Part shown: positions 52,569-61,780 of the stretch, piece by piece | How positions within the stretch are numbered: position 1 is the first letter of the stretch | Layout of the letters: every line of letters begins with the position of its first letter | DNA from: DASRHT01 sp035293765 | GTDB taxonomy: Bacteria; Chloroflexota; Ktedonobacteria; Ktedonobacterales; Ktedonobacteraceae | NCBI GenBank assembly: GCA_035293765.1 | Contig: DATGMF010000053.1 | Span: forward strand, 1 to 64,000 | Direction: 5' to 3' | DNA length: 64,000 nt | Notes under the pieces: model-generated | Told to the model about the DNA's origin: nothing | What the model saw: only the letters and a program-made list of their open reading frames with translations | Database searches by the model: none | Translations under genes and position numbers: made by a program

Positions 52569-55028
52569 TCATGACTTAGCTTTCATCACCAGAGTACCCT
52601 CCGCGTTATCTTCTATCGCCTGGCGCTCAAAGAGCATCGGGTGATGGCTAACCTCCAGCCACATCTGGATAAAGTCATCGTAGTGTTTGCTGACCGGGTG
52701 GCCCGATTGTCCGGGCGAATGTCCTGAGAGGGAGGACGGCAGATCGGCGAGATTAACGATCTGGCGATATGATGGCACTGTAATCACCTCCGCCGGCTGA
52801 GCTGGCGAGACGGCTCCCATATTGATTGTATCGATATCGCCGCCGACCGGGAATGGTCCCCGGTTAAAAAATTTGCTCAATAGCTTCACCGTACCCAGCG
52901 GGTGGCGATAGGTCATCTGGTGGATGGAGCCGTATTGCCAGCGTGCAGGGTCAGCTCCCAGTTTTGCGTGTAGTTCTTCAATGCTGGCGTGAAAAGCCTT
53001 TGTGAGTGCCTCATCCCAGGAACAGGGTCCGTTGGGAAGGGTCGAGTTGGCAAACCAGCTATCGTCGCCCTCTTTCAGCAGGCGGATCAGCAGGGGCCTG
53101 CTGCGGCTGGTATAGCCGTTCACCAGTGCGAGGATGGTTGAGCCAACGCCAAGATAGCGGTCCAGCAAGTCTTCGTCATCGCCAAACACCGTGCCCAGCG
53201 CCTGGCGCTCCAGCTTACGCAGGAAGGTGATATAGATCGCCGCACCCGCGCTCTCGGCTGTCAACCTGTAATCCCAGGTACGCGCTATTTGCAGGGCCGA
53301 AGCGGCAAGAGGGGTAGCGGGCTGCACCTGTAACATGTAGGGAACGATCTCCGTTGCGGGTAAAGAGTAGTAATCGGCTTGAATGCGAGCCATATCCGCG
53401 AGGGTAAGCTTATGGTCCTGACTGGTGAGCAGGTCACGGATGCGCTGGGCGCGGTAGCCATTAAGCCATTCGTTGGTGATGTAGTAGGGGTAGGTATCAT
53501 CCACCACGCGGTTATTGGCCGTGGCGATAAAGTGTTGCTCAGGATTAAAGCTCTGGGGTAGCTCCTCAAAAGGGATATAGCCGACCCACTCGTATTCGCC
53601 GGTCCAACCGGGCGAAGGTAGCAGCGCTTGCCCCTTGCCGCGAATAGGGATAGCGCCTGCCATAATATAGCCAATATTCCCTTCGCTATCGGCATAGATA
53701 ACATTCTGCGGAGGAACGTCCCAGTCGCGCATCGCATCAAGAAACTCTGTCCAGTTGGTGGCGCGGTTGAGCTTCTGAACCGAAGAGATGATTTTGCACT
53801 GTTCCAGGCCCGTCCAGCGCAGGGCCAGGGAGAGTTCTGTGCTAGAGCCATGAGCGCCGTTAGCCTGTGAGCCGCTGAGCGGATGTGTAATACTGGTCAG
53901 GATCGGGCCGTGACGAGTAATGCGCACCTCTTCAATCACCGGCTCTTTCTGTCCGCGCACCTTGATCGCTTCGCGCACAACTCTGGCCTCGTGCCATTGG
54001 CCTTGAAATTCGTACTGGTGAGGGTTCTCGGGGTTAAATTTCTCGATGTAAAGATCTTCGACATCGGAGACGGCATTGGTGACGCCCCAGGCGATATGCT
54101 GGTTGTGCCCGATAACGATGCCAGGGCTGCCCGGGAAGCTGGCGCCGACGACATCGATATCGCCCGCGACCAGATGGCATTCGTACCAGATAGAGGGGGC
54201 GGCCTGCCCCAGATGCGGATCGTTGCAGAGGATGGGGGAGCCTGTCGCGGTCATGGTGCCATCAACGACCCAGTTATTGCTGCCGCCGAGCATGCCGAAG
54301 CCGCTCAGTTCTTTCACCTGCTGGTACTGCTCCAGCAGGCCGAGATTGATGCCCCTGTATTCGATGCCGGACGGAACGATCAGGGGATGAGCGGGATCGT
54401 AGCCGGGCTCCAGCTTCGAGGCCAGTTCGACGCCCAGCTTGGCAATCAGGCGGGCGCGGATGATCTCGGTTTCCCAGTTGCCGCCCAGGTTCCAGCCCAT
54501 CATCTTGGACCACTGGATAGTATCGGCGGGCTTCCAGGGTTCCGGCTTGAAGCGCAGCAGCACAAACTCGACAGGCAGCCTGCTCTGGTTTCGTTCGATG
54601 AAGGCGTTCACGCCTTGCGCGTATGCTTCCAGAACGCGTTTATTGTGTTCCGAGAGGCGTGCCACCTCTTCAGCGGCGGCGCGGTGCATCCCCAGGCGGC
54701 GACAAAAGCGGTCGGCTTCAAGTGCGACAGGCCCGAAAAGTTCAGAGAGCCGTCCAGCGCCGATCCTGCGGTTAAGCTCCATCTGCCAGAGCCGTTCTTG
54801 CGCGTGGATATAGCCTTGAGCAAAGTACAGATCGTCTTCGTTCTGGGCATAAATATGAGGGATGCCGTAGCGATCAGTGATGACTTCAACGGGTTCATGC
54901 AATGATTGTAGGTGCAGCGTGCCACTTTTGCGGGGGAGGGGACGGCGCGTCAAAAGATAATAGGTACCGCCAGCTAATCCAGCGAGGCTTGCGGTCGTGA
55001 GTAATATTTTTTGCCACCATGAAGCCAT
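52569..55028 (-). CDS. penicillin acylase family protein (Ntn hydrolase)
   Basis: 819 aa, the normal precursor length. An N-terminal helix (ILLTTASLAGLAGGTYYLL) exports or anchors it. The alpha-chain start (DRYGIPHIYAQNEDDLYFAQGYIHAQERLWQMELNRR) is followed by the autocleavage and nucleophile site GGSNNWVVDG near residue 250, where Ser becomes the N-terminal nucleophile after processing. The later Asn/Arg-rich regions (ATANNRVVDDTYPYYIT) are typical. It hydrolyses N-acyl bonds, possibly acyl-homoserine lactones or peptides. The 145 nt on its far side show nothing notable. Confidence 0.93.
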   Translation of the reverse strand: MASWWQKILLTTASLAGLAGGTYYLLTRRPLPRKSGTLHLQSLHEPVEVITDRYGIPHIYAQNEDDLYFAQGYIHAQERLWQMELNRRIGAGRLSELFGPVALEADRFCRRLGMHRAAAEEVARLSEHNKRVLEAYAQGVNAFIERNQSRLPVEFVLLRFKPEPWKPADTIQWSKMMGWNLGGNWETEIIRARLIAKLGVELASKLEPGYDPAHPLIVPSGIEYRGINLGLLEQYQQVKELSGFGMLGGSNNWVVDGTMTATGSPILCNDPHLGQAAPSIWYECHLVAGDIDVVGASFPGSPGIVIGHNQHIAWGVTNAVSDVEDLYIEKFNPENPHQYEFQGQWHEARVVREAIKVRGQKEPVIEEVRITRHGPILTSITHPLSGSQANGAHGSSTELSLALRWTGLEQCKIISSVQKLNRATNWTEFLDAMRDWDVPPQNVIYADSEGNIGYIMAGAIPIRGKGQALLPSPGWTGEYEWVGYIPFEELPQSFNPEQHFIATANNRVVDDTYPYYITNEWLNGYRAQRIRDLLTSQDHKLTLADMARIQADYYSLPATEIVPYMLQVQPATPLAASALQIARTWDYRLTAESAGAAIYITFLRKLERQALGTVFGDDEDLLDRYLGVGSTILALVNGYTSRSRPLLIRLLKEGDDSWFANSTLPNGPCSWDEALTKAFHASIEELHAKLGADPARWQYGSIHQMTYRHPLGTVKLLSKFFNRGPFPVGGDIDTINMGAVSPAQPAEVITVPSYRQIVNLADLPSSLSGHSPGQSGHPVSKHYDDFIQMWLEVSHHPMLFERQAIEDNAEGTLVMKAKS

Positions 55029-55173
55029 AGCTGCCCTGCCTTTCTCATAATGCCAATATATGTCCGGGCCGTTCGTAGTAACCGTCCATCCGCGCCGGGC
55101 CGTGTGGCACTATCATTGCCCAGCGCGAATGAACCTGTTTCCTATTGGTTGACGACTGCATAACCCTTTGAGT

Positions 55174-56598
55174 TTAGACCAGTTCTGTGCCTTTAGCGGT
55201 ATCGCGCACCTCGAAGCCGAGGGCTTTGAGCCGGTCGCGGATGCGATCTGATTCCTGCCAGTTGCGGGCGGCGCGGGCGGAGTCACGCTGTTGAACCAGC
55301 GCGAGCACCTCTTCGCTCAGTTCGCGCGGCGCTCTTGGCTGAACGGTGTCGAGGCGCAGCCCCAGCACGCGATCAAAGTCGAGGATCAGGCGACGGCGCT
55401 CTCCTGGTTCGATCTTGCTGGTGCGAGCCACTTCGCGCGTGATGCTGAGCGCGGTGGGAAGGTCCAGATCGTCGTTAATGGCGGTGTGGAACTCGTCGCG
55501 CACGCGCTGAGCTTCCGGCGACCAGCTAGCTTGCGCTTCGCTTAGCGGCAGTTCGGCGATATCGGCGTGCAGGTTGTTGAGGCCATTTTGCGCCGCTGCG
55601 ATTGACTCTTCCGTAAAGTTCAACTTTGAGCGATAGCTGGCGGTCAGCAGCAGGTAGCGGTAGGCCATCGGGTCGATCCCCTGGTCCTTGAGCGTCTGGA
55701 CCAGGATCACATTGCCCTTCGAGCGCGCCATTTTGGCATTGCCCAGATCCAGGAACTCGCCATGTATCCAGAACCGCACAGGTGACTTGCCCGAAACGCC
55801 CTCGCTCTGTGCAATCTCATCCTCGTGATGCGGAAAGACCAGATCGATGCCGCCGGTATGGATATCGAACTGCTCGCCCAGGTATTTGGTTGCCATTGCG
55901 GAGCACTCGATATGCCAGCCGGGGAAGCCAACGCCCCAGGGACTGGACCAGTTCATTTGTCGCGAGGGATCGCCATGCTTCCAGAGCGCGAAATCCTCTG
56001 GCGCATCCTTGTCCTCCGCGATCTCCATCTGCTGGCGTCCATGACCGCCCGCGCGCAATTGCTCGACGGTATTGCCGGAAAGCGCGCCGTAGCCGGGGAA
56101 GCGGCTCACATCGTAGTAGACATTGCCGTCCGTGACATAGGCCAGCCCCTTCTCGATCAGTTGCTCAATCATGGCCTGCATCTCTGGAATGTGCTCGGTC
56201 GCTTTGGGATTGAGATGCGGCGGCAGAATGTTCAGCTCGGCGGCGTCCTGCATGTAACGCTCGGTATAGTAGGCGGCAATGTCGTAAGCGGAGCGGCGCG
56301 TCTGGCGCGCCTCCTGCTCTAGCTTATCCTCGCCGCCGGCCTCAGAATCGCTATCGAAAAGATGTCCCACGTCGGTAATGTTGCGCACGAGGAAGACATC
56401 GTAGCCGTTGTATTCGAGCACGCGCCTCAGCCAGTCGGTCATAAGAAACGTGCGGAAGTTGCCGATATGAATATCGCGGTACACGGTAGGGCCGCAGGCG
56501 TAGATGCCTACTCTGGGCGGCTGAAGCGGCGTGAACAGCTCTTTTGTACGGGTCAATGTATTGTACAGGTAAACTGGTTTCGTCGAAACGTTTGACAT
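55174..56598 (-). CDS. cysS: cysteinyl-tRNA synthetase
   Basis: 474 aa from the ATG at 56598 (GGAG 9 nt upstream; an ATG two codons earlier is less favourable). It has the class I HIGH motif (HIGN in YRDIHIGNFRTFL), Zn ligands in CGPTVY, the WHIECSAM segment and HHEDEIAQSEG, and the KMSKS-type loop KMARSKGN. It charges tRNA-Cys. A ~240-nt structured leader precedes it. No neighbouring cysteine biosynthesis genes. Confidence 0.97.
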   Translation of the reverse strand: MSNVSTKPVYLYNTLTRTKELFTPLQPPRVGIYACGPTVYRDIHIGNFRTFLMTDWLRRVLEYNGYDVFLVRNITDVGHLFDSDSEAGGEDKLEQEARQTRRSAYDIAAYYTERYMQDAAELNILPPHLNPKATEHIPEMQAMIEQLIEKGLAYVTDGNVYYDVSRFPGYGALSGNTVEQLRAGGHGRQQMEIAEDKDAPEDFALWKHGDPSRQMNWSSPWGVGFPGWHIECSAMATKYLGEQFDIHTGGIDLVFPHHEDEIAQSEGVSGKSPVRFWIHGEFLDLGNAKMARSKGNVILVQTLKDQGIDPMAYRYLLLTASYRSKLNFTEESIAAAQNGLNNLHADIAELPLSEAQASWSPEAQRVRDEFHTAINDDLDLPTALSITREVARTSKIEPGERRRLILDFDRVLGLRLDTVQPRAPRELSEEVLALVQQRDSARAARNWQESDRIRDRLKALGFEVRDTAKGTELV

Positions 56599-56850
56599 GT
56601 GCATATCTCTCCTATGGTAGGTTTTGTTGCGTTGCCGAAAAAACGAGGTGATAGCCCAGGCGAGAGATGTGCGTGCAGGGAGACAGCATCAGTGATGTCG
56701 ATTGGAGAGCACGCCACAGCGTTCACAGAGGGCTGAGCCATCGATCTTTCCTCTGTGAACGCGTGGACAGGTGCAATACAACATGCTAAATCTATAATTC
56801 ACGGCTCTCTCCAATTTGCCTGTAATAAGTAGTGTCTTCTGCTCATTATA
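56599..56850 (-). promoter_or_regulatory. cysS promoter and structured leader
   Basis: The minus-strand -10 TATAAT is at 56845-56850 (TTTACA about 19 bp upstream). The leader of ~240 nt folds strongly. A 13-bp perfect stem GCGTTCACAGAGG/CCTCTGTGAACGC (56719-56731/56750-56762) is extended by four outer pairs. An outer 8-bp stem TTGGAGAG/CTCTCCAA (56702-56709/56807-56814) encloses it. The T-box AGGGTGGNACCGCG signature was not found, so this is a candidate regulatory RNA of unknown type. The region 56851-57088 shows only a TATAAT at 56935-56940. Confidence 0.6.
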
Positions 56851-57088
56851 ACACACATAAGCCCCGTTTTGTAAAGGGAAACGCCCTGGCTACTGTGCCA
56901 AACGCATTCTATGCATTGTTTTTATTTCGTATGTTATAATGCGTCTTCTCTATAGTAGTGACAATATAAACAGTTAATAACATTTAGTATTAGTATTGAA
57001 GATGTTATTGCAAAAAAGGCTTTGTAGGGCATCAACTCAGTAGTAAATCTAACCCTATTATCATGCAGAATGTTTAAAGGGGGCAGTT

Positions 57089-57202
57089 TTGGAAAACTAC
57101 AAGGAATTGCGCACTGAAGATGATCCACCGGAGCCAGAGCCGGAACCTGAGCCGCCGATTAATATCGGGCCGAATGATGACGATATTTGTCGTCAGCAAT
57201 AG
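57089..57202 (+). CDS. 37-aa acidic, proline-rich peptide
   Basis: TTG start 5-7 nt after AAGGGGG. The peptide is MENYKELRTEDDPPEPEPEP... ending DDDICRQQ, with a (PE)n run and strong negative charge. The stop is 4 nt before repeat copy E, the same stop-repeat geometry as other genes, which supports it being a real gene. A TATAAT at 56935-56940 may drive it. Function unknown. Confidence 0.55.
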   Translation: MENYKELRTEDDPPEPEPEPEPPINIGPNDDDICRQQ

Positions 57203-57206
57203 CCGA

Positions 57207-57310
57207 TTTCAGTACCCTCAAGCGGGTCGAGGTAGTCACTGGTTCCAGCCCCTCCCTTGAAGGGCAGTATACATATCGCACTCGAAAAGGTCAAGGGGAA
57301 TGTACCAGGG
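57207..57310 (-). repeat. stop-codon-associated repeat, copy E
   Basis: Begins TTTCAGTACCC 4 bp after the stop of the 37-aa peptide gene. The minus-strand promoter TTGACC (57289-57294), 17 bp, TATACT (57266-57271) points into that gene as antisense. Both hairpins are present (ACCC-TCAAGC-GGGT; CCC-TTGAA-GGG). Confidence 0.85.
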
Positions 57311-57373
57311 AGAACAAAAGCAGGGCACCTGTATAGGTGCCCATTATGATCAGCAAGCAATGTTGCCGGGCGA

Positions 57374-60300
57374 TTATGAGACGCTGACCGCCTCTGTTGC
57401 TCGGACCGAGAAGTACGAAGCCTGCTGATGATGCACGACGATAGCCGCCGTCGATTGTTCGGGCACGAGCTGGTAGGCGGCCGTCAAATCGACGCCAATC
57501 GCAGCGCGAACCGGCAGTAAATTGAAGAGCTTTTGATGATCTTCCAGATCGGGGATTGCCGGATAGCCCCAGCTGTAGCGACGCCCGCGCGGACCATCCA
57601 GTCCAAGTTCGCGACAGATCAGGCGATTGGCGTACTCCGCCAGCCCTTCGGTCATCTGCACCGAGAGGCCGTGGACGAAATATGCCTCTGCATAGTCGCC
57701 CGCCTGTTGTAACTGGTGAACCCGCTCGCTGGCAGCTTCGCCCATTGTCACAACCTGGAGCGCGACCACATCAACCTTGCCGCTTCTGGTTGCCGCGAAG
57801 TAGTCGGCGAGGCAGAGCCGCTCGCGTTCTTGCTGGCGCGGGAAGCGGAAGCGTGTCAGTTCGCGCAACTGTGGCGCGCTGGCGCTGGCTTGCTCCTGTA
57901 ACCCCTGCGGATCGTAGATTATCAGCTCGTTGCCGCTGGACTGGCAGGGGAAGTAGCCATAGACGGCTCTGGGTTGCAAGTAGCGCAACGGACGCGCTTC
58001 CCGCAGCATGCGTTCCAGGCGCGGGCGGAATTCCTGCTCCACCAGACGCGTGAACTCCTCGCCATGAGCTTTGACGCCCCATTGCAAGCGGAACAGCGTA
58101 TTGAGATCCATGCACTCGGCAACATCTTCCAGGCCGATGCGTTCCAGCACGCGCGCCCCCCAGAAGGGCGGCGTCGGGATGGAAAGGGCAGGCTGGATGC
58201 TGGCAGAAGGTATGGCCGCACCCTCATCATTGTCGGTCGCATCCTTCGCGGGCGTCGTCGTTTTACGGTTGCGCTCCTGTAACGCCTCCTGTTTGATGCG
58301 CTGCAAAAAAGCCGTGCGCTCCTCCTGGGCATTCGTGAGCTTATCGATGATATCCAGCCCCTCGAAAGCATCGCGGGCGTAGAAGACGCCGGGTTCATAA
58401 GCGCGCGGCATCGAGTCTGGCGTCTGCTCATCGACAAAGAGAATGCGGCGTCCAAAAGAGCGGTTGATCGCCGCGCCGCCCACGATCACGGGAAAGCTCA
58501 GCCCGCGTTTGTGCAGCTCTTTCACGCAGAGCGGCATCTGCTTCGATGTGCTGACCAGCAGGGCCGAAAGACCGATGGCATCGGCGTTGACCTCGATAGC
58601 CTTGTCCAGGATCGTGTTAAGGGGAACCTGCTTGCCGAGATCATAGACGGTATAGCCGTTATTGCTGAGGATGGTATTGACCAGATTTTTGCCGATATCG
58701 TGGACGTCGCCAAAGACCGTTGCCAGCACCACCTTGCCTTTCGTATAGCCTTCCTGTTTCTCCAGGTAGCCTTCCAGGTGGGCCACCGCTCGCTTCATCA
58801 CTTCGGCGGACTGGAGCACGAAGGGCAGGATTAGCTCGCCCGCGCCGAAGCGATCTCCCACATCCTTCATTGCGGGTAGCAGCACCGTATTGAGCGCGTC
58901 AACGGCGGCCTCAGCCGTTTTGACATTTTTGTCGGCGGCCCGCTCAGTAATGATCTGGTCGATCAGCGGCTCAATGCCCTCTTTGCGCCGGTGCAGGATC
59001 TGCCAGTGGATACGCTCGGCAACGGTCATGCCTTCCGTTGGATCAACCTTCGCCGCTCCCTCGTCCTTCTGTGGCCCATGTTCCTCGAAGTAAGCAATGT
59101 AGCGCGGGAGAGCCTCAGGCCGATTGAAAATCAGATCGTCGGCGAGCTGGCGCTGTTCGGCATCGATCTCGGCATAGGGGGTGATATGGGTTGGATTGAC
59201 AATCGCCATATCCAGCCCGGCCTTGACCGCGTGATAGAGAAAAACGCTATTGAGTACGGCGCGGGCGTGCGGCTTCAGGCCGAACGAGATGTTACTGATG
59301 CCCAGGATCGTCATCACGCCCGGCAGCTCTTGCTTAATGTGGGTGATAGCAGCGAGCGTTTCGATGCCGGCTGTTTGCAGATCCTCCTGTCCTGTGGTGA
59401 TAGGGAATGTAAGTGGGTCAAAGATCAGCGCCGATGGGGGCAGCTCGTACTCGTTAGTGCAGATATCATAAATGGCGTGGGCGACCGCGACTTTGCGCTC
59501 CGTCGTTTTCGCCATGCCAATCTCGTCGATAGTTAGAGCGACGACGGCGGCCCCGTGTTCCAGAGCGAGGGGCAAGACGCTATCAATGCGCTGGCGACCG
59601 GTCTCCATATTAATAGAGTTAATGATGCAGCGTCCAGGGGCGGTTTCCAGCGCGGCCTTAATCACGCTGGCCTCGGTGCTATCGATGACAAGGGGCGCCT
59701 CGATGCCCAGCGAGAGCTTTTTGACCGTCTGCGCCATCTGTTCCGCTTCGTCGGTGCGCTCGGTCAGGGCAACCTGCACATCCAGCACATGCGCGCCGCC
59801 CTCGACCTGTTCGCGCCCGATAGCCAGCAGGGTATCGTAGTCATCGGCGAGCAGGGCCTGTTTGGCTTTGCGGCTGCCCTGAGCGTTGACGCGCTCGCCA
59901 ACCAGCAGGGGAGGTGGGTCCTGCTGCATGGCAGTCGCCCTGATGCCGCTGGCGACAAACGCCGGGGTAATGCGGGCAAAATCTTTGTTGGTCAGATTGT
60001 TGTCGGCGATGGGGCGCGGACGGCGCGGCGCGTTGCGACAGGCTTGCACAATCGCTTGCAGGTGTTCGTGGCTATTGCCGCAGCAGCCGCCGACGATATT
60101 GACGCCAAGCTCGGTAATGAAGTCGCGCAATGCCGCCGCCATCGGCTCCGGCTCCATCGGGTAGACCGCGAGTCCGTTGACGTTGAGCGGGATGCCTGCG
60201 TTGGGGATGGTCGAGATTGGCAACGGGCAGTTCTCTGCCAGGAAGCGTATAGGCTCGCGCATATGCTCCGGTCCCGTTGAGCAGTTGAGGCCGATGACAT

Positions 60301-60967
60301 CCACGCGCAGCGCGACGAGCGTTGTCATCACAGCGGCGATATCGGTGCCGAGCAGCATGCGCCCGCTGGTATCGAGCGAGACCTGAGCCTGGATCGGCAC
60401 CTTGCGTCCAACCTGTTGCATCGCGCGGCGGCAGCCGGTGATGGCTGCCCGCACCTCCAACATATCCTGGCTCGTCTCGATCAGCAGCACATCGACGCCG
60501 CCCTCCAGCAAGGGCACGGCCTGCTCGTGAAAGACATCGACCAATTGCTGATATGTAATATTGCTTAGCAGCGGATCGCTGGACGAAGGGAGCATGCCGG
60601 TGGGGCCGAGGGAGCCAGCGACGAAGCGCGGCTGCGTGGGGGTGCTGTAGCTGTCGGCCAGACGGCGAGCCAGACGGGCGGCGCTCAGATTGATCTCGTA
60701 GGTAAGACGACCGATGCCGTATTCGTCGAGTTTGAGGCGGCTGGCGGTAAAAGAATCGGTCTCCAGTACGTCGCAGCCAGCCTCCAGAAAACCCGTGTGA
60801 ATCTCTTCGATAACGGAGGGTTTGCTGAAGAGCAGGTATTCGTTGCAGCCCTCGGTCGCCTGACCGCCATAGTCTTCCGCGGTAAGCTGGTAACGCTGGA
60901 CATTGGTGCCCATTGCTCCATCATAAATCAGGACCCGGTGGGCCAGGGCATCAAGAAATTGGCTCAT
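57374..60967 (-). CDS. metH: cobalamin-dependent methionine synthase
   Basis: 1197 aa from the ATG at 60967 (GGAG 8 nt upstream), close to the usual ~1220. Domains in order: homocysteine-binding (GAMGTNVQ start, Zn Cys in GLNCSTGPEHM and GGCCGNSHEH), pterin-binding domain around 350-620 (GERVNAQGSRKAKQ), cap domain, B12 domain with GDVHDIGKNLV near 770 supplying the cobalt-ligating His, and the AdoMet-binding reactivation domain (YGYFPCQSSGNELIIYDP, GYPAIPDLEDHQKL). It makes methionine from homocysteine and methyl-THF. No cobalamin riboswitch is obvious upstream. Confidence 0.97.
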   Translation of the reverse strand: MSQFLDALAHRVLIYDGAMGTNVQRYQLTAEDYGGQATEGCNEYLLFSKPSVIEEIHTGFLEAGCDVLETDSFTASRLKLDEYGIGRLTYEINLSAARLARRLADSYSTPTQPRFVAGSLGPTGMLPSSSDPLLSNITYQQLVDVFHEQAVPLLEGGVDVLLIETSQDMLEVRAAITGCRRAMQQVGRKVPIQAQVSLDTSGRMLLGTDIAAVMTTLVALRVDVIGLNCSTGPEHMREPIRFLAENCPLPISTIPNAGIPLNVNGLAVYPMEPEPMAAALRDFITELGVNIVGGCCGNSHEHLQAIVQACRNAPRRPRPIADNNLTNKDFARITPAFVASGIRATAMQQDPPPLLVGERVNAQGSRKAKQALLADDYDTLLAIGREQVEGGAHVLDVQVALTERTDEAEQMAQTVKKLSLGIEAPLVIDSTEASVIKAALETAPGRCIINSINMETGRQRIDSVLPLALEHGAAVVALTIDEIGMAKTTERKVAVAHAIYDICTNEYELPPSALIFDPLTFPITTGQEDLQTAGIETLAAITHIKQELPGVMTILGISNISFGLKPHARAVLNSVFLYHAVKAGLDMAIVNPTHITPYAEIDAEQRQLADDLIFNRPEALPRYIAYFEEHGPQKDEGAAKVDPTEGMTVAERIHWQILHRRKEGIEPLIDQIITERAADKNVKTAEAAVDALNTVLLPAMKDVGDRFGAGELILPFVLQSAEVMKRAVAHLEGYLEKQEGYTKGKVVLATVFGDVHDIGKNLVNTILSNNGYTVYDLGKQVPLNTILDKAIEVNADAIGLSALLVSTSKQMPLCVKELHKRGLSFPVIVGGAAINRSFGRRILFVDEQTPDSMPRAYEPGVFYARDAFEGLDIIDKLTNAQEERTAFLQRIKQEALQERNRKTTTPAKDATDNDEGAAIPSASIQPALSIPTPPFWGARVLERIGLEDVAECMDLNTLFRLQWGVKAHGEEFTRLVEQEFRPRLERMLREARPLRYLQPRAVYGYFPCQSSGNELIIYDPQGLQEQASASAPQLRELTRFRFPRQQERERLCLADYFAATRSGKVDVVALQVVTMGEAASERVHQLQQAGDYAEAYFVHGLSVQMTEGLAEYANRLICRELGLDGPRGRRYSWGYPAIPDLEDHQKLFNLLPVRAAIGVDLTAAYQLVPEQSTAAIVVHHQQASYFSVRATEAVSVS

Positions 60968-61099
60968 TGGCGCTCCAATCTGCTCAAGCATATGCGAGTA
61001 TAATCTGCTTGCAGCCTGATAAACTCAGCAATAATATGATAAGTGCGATCATCTATGTAAAGCTATCAAAATAGTGTTGTGTCAGCCTTGCTCTTGTGA

Positions 61100-61621
61100 T
61101 TATTCTGCAAGGGCGGCAACCAGTTCGCGGCAGAAGGCTGGAATGTCATCGACGACGCGGCCCCACACCAGATTGCCTTCGCGGAAGGCTGGCTCGTTAA
61201 CCCAGATGCCGCCAGCGTTGGTAATATCATCTTTGATCCCGGTTGAGCCGGTGGCTTTATGCCCGCGTATAATGCCTGCCGAAATTGGCACCCAGCCGCC
61301 GTGGCAGATCGTCGCAATAACTTTTTTCTGCGCGTACATATCACGAACGAGCTGAAGGACGCCCTGGTCACGGCGTAGCTTGTCGGGCGCCCAGCCGCCG
61401 GGGATGACGATGGCGTCGAGCGCATCGGCCTTTGGCGCTTCATGAATGCTAACATCGGGCGTCATTTCCAGGCCGTGCTTCCCATGTACCGTCTGCGTTG
61501 TCAGGCCGATCACAATCACTCTTGCCCCTTCCTCACGCAGCCGCATCAGGGGCACCCAGAATTCCAAATCTTCCACTTCGGACGCCACGAAATAGCCGAT
61601 GGTTTTTCCTTGTAAGCGCAT
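61100..61621 (-). CDS. DJ-1/PfpI family protein
   Basis: 173 aa from the ATG at 61621 with AAGAGG upstream. The nucleophilic-elbow Cys is in TICHGGWVP near residue 102, with PGGWAPDKLRRD near 75. This DJ-1/PfpI fold includes deglycase, hydratase and protease-like members; the exact activity is not determined. It is upstream-divergent from the YbdK-type gene, and the 160-nt gap between them holds AT-rich -10-like sequence. Confidence 0.92.
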   Translation of the reverse strand: MRLQGKTIGYFVASEVEDLEFWVPLMRLREEGARVIVIGLTTQTVHGKHGLEMTPDVSIHEAPKADALDAIVIPGGWAPDKLRRDQGVLQLVRDMYAQKKVIATICHGGWVPISAGIIRGHKATGSTGIKDDITNAGGIWVNEPAFREGNLVWGRVVDDIPAFCRELVAALAE

Positions 61622-61780
61622 GGCAAACCTCTTCTCTTCCTGTTGCACACAACATCCAGAGTCATTATATCATGTGCCGAGAGAGAAAAGGCTGCGTGCC
61701 CTGGAAACTCTTTAGCCTTGCCATGCGTAATATGACAGTAACGTCGGGTAGAGCCTTGCTGGTTGAATTGGAGGAGAAAC

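Noticed and set aside
53883..54905. 340-codon open frame opposite penicillin acylase
   Set aside because: Antisense shadow; the acylase contains the catalytic GGSNNW site and full-length family similarity.
56599..56838. T-box riboswitch before cysS
   Set aside because: Strong stems exist, but the conserved T-box antiterminator sequence and a clear specifier loop were not found; kept only as an unclassified leader.
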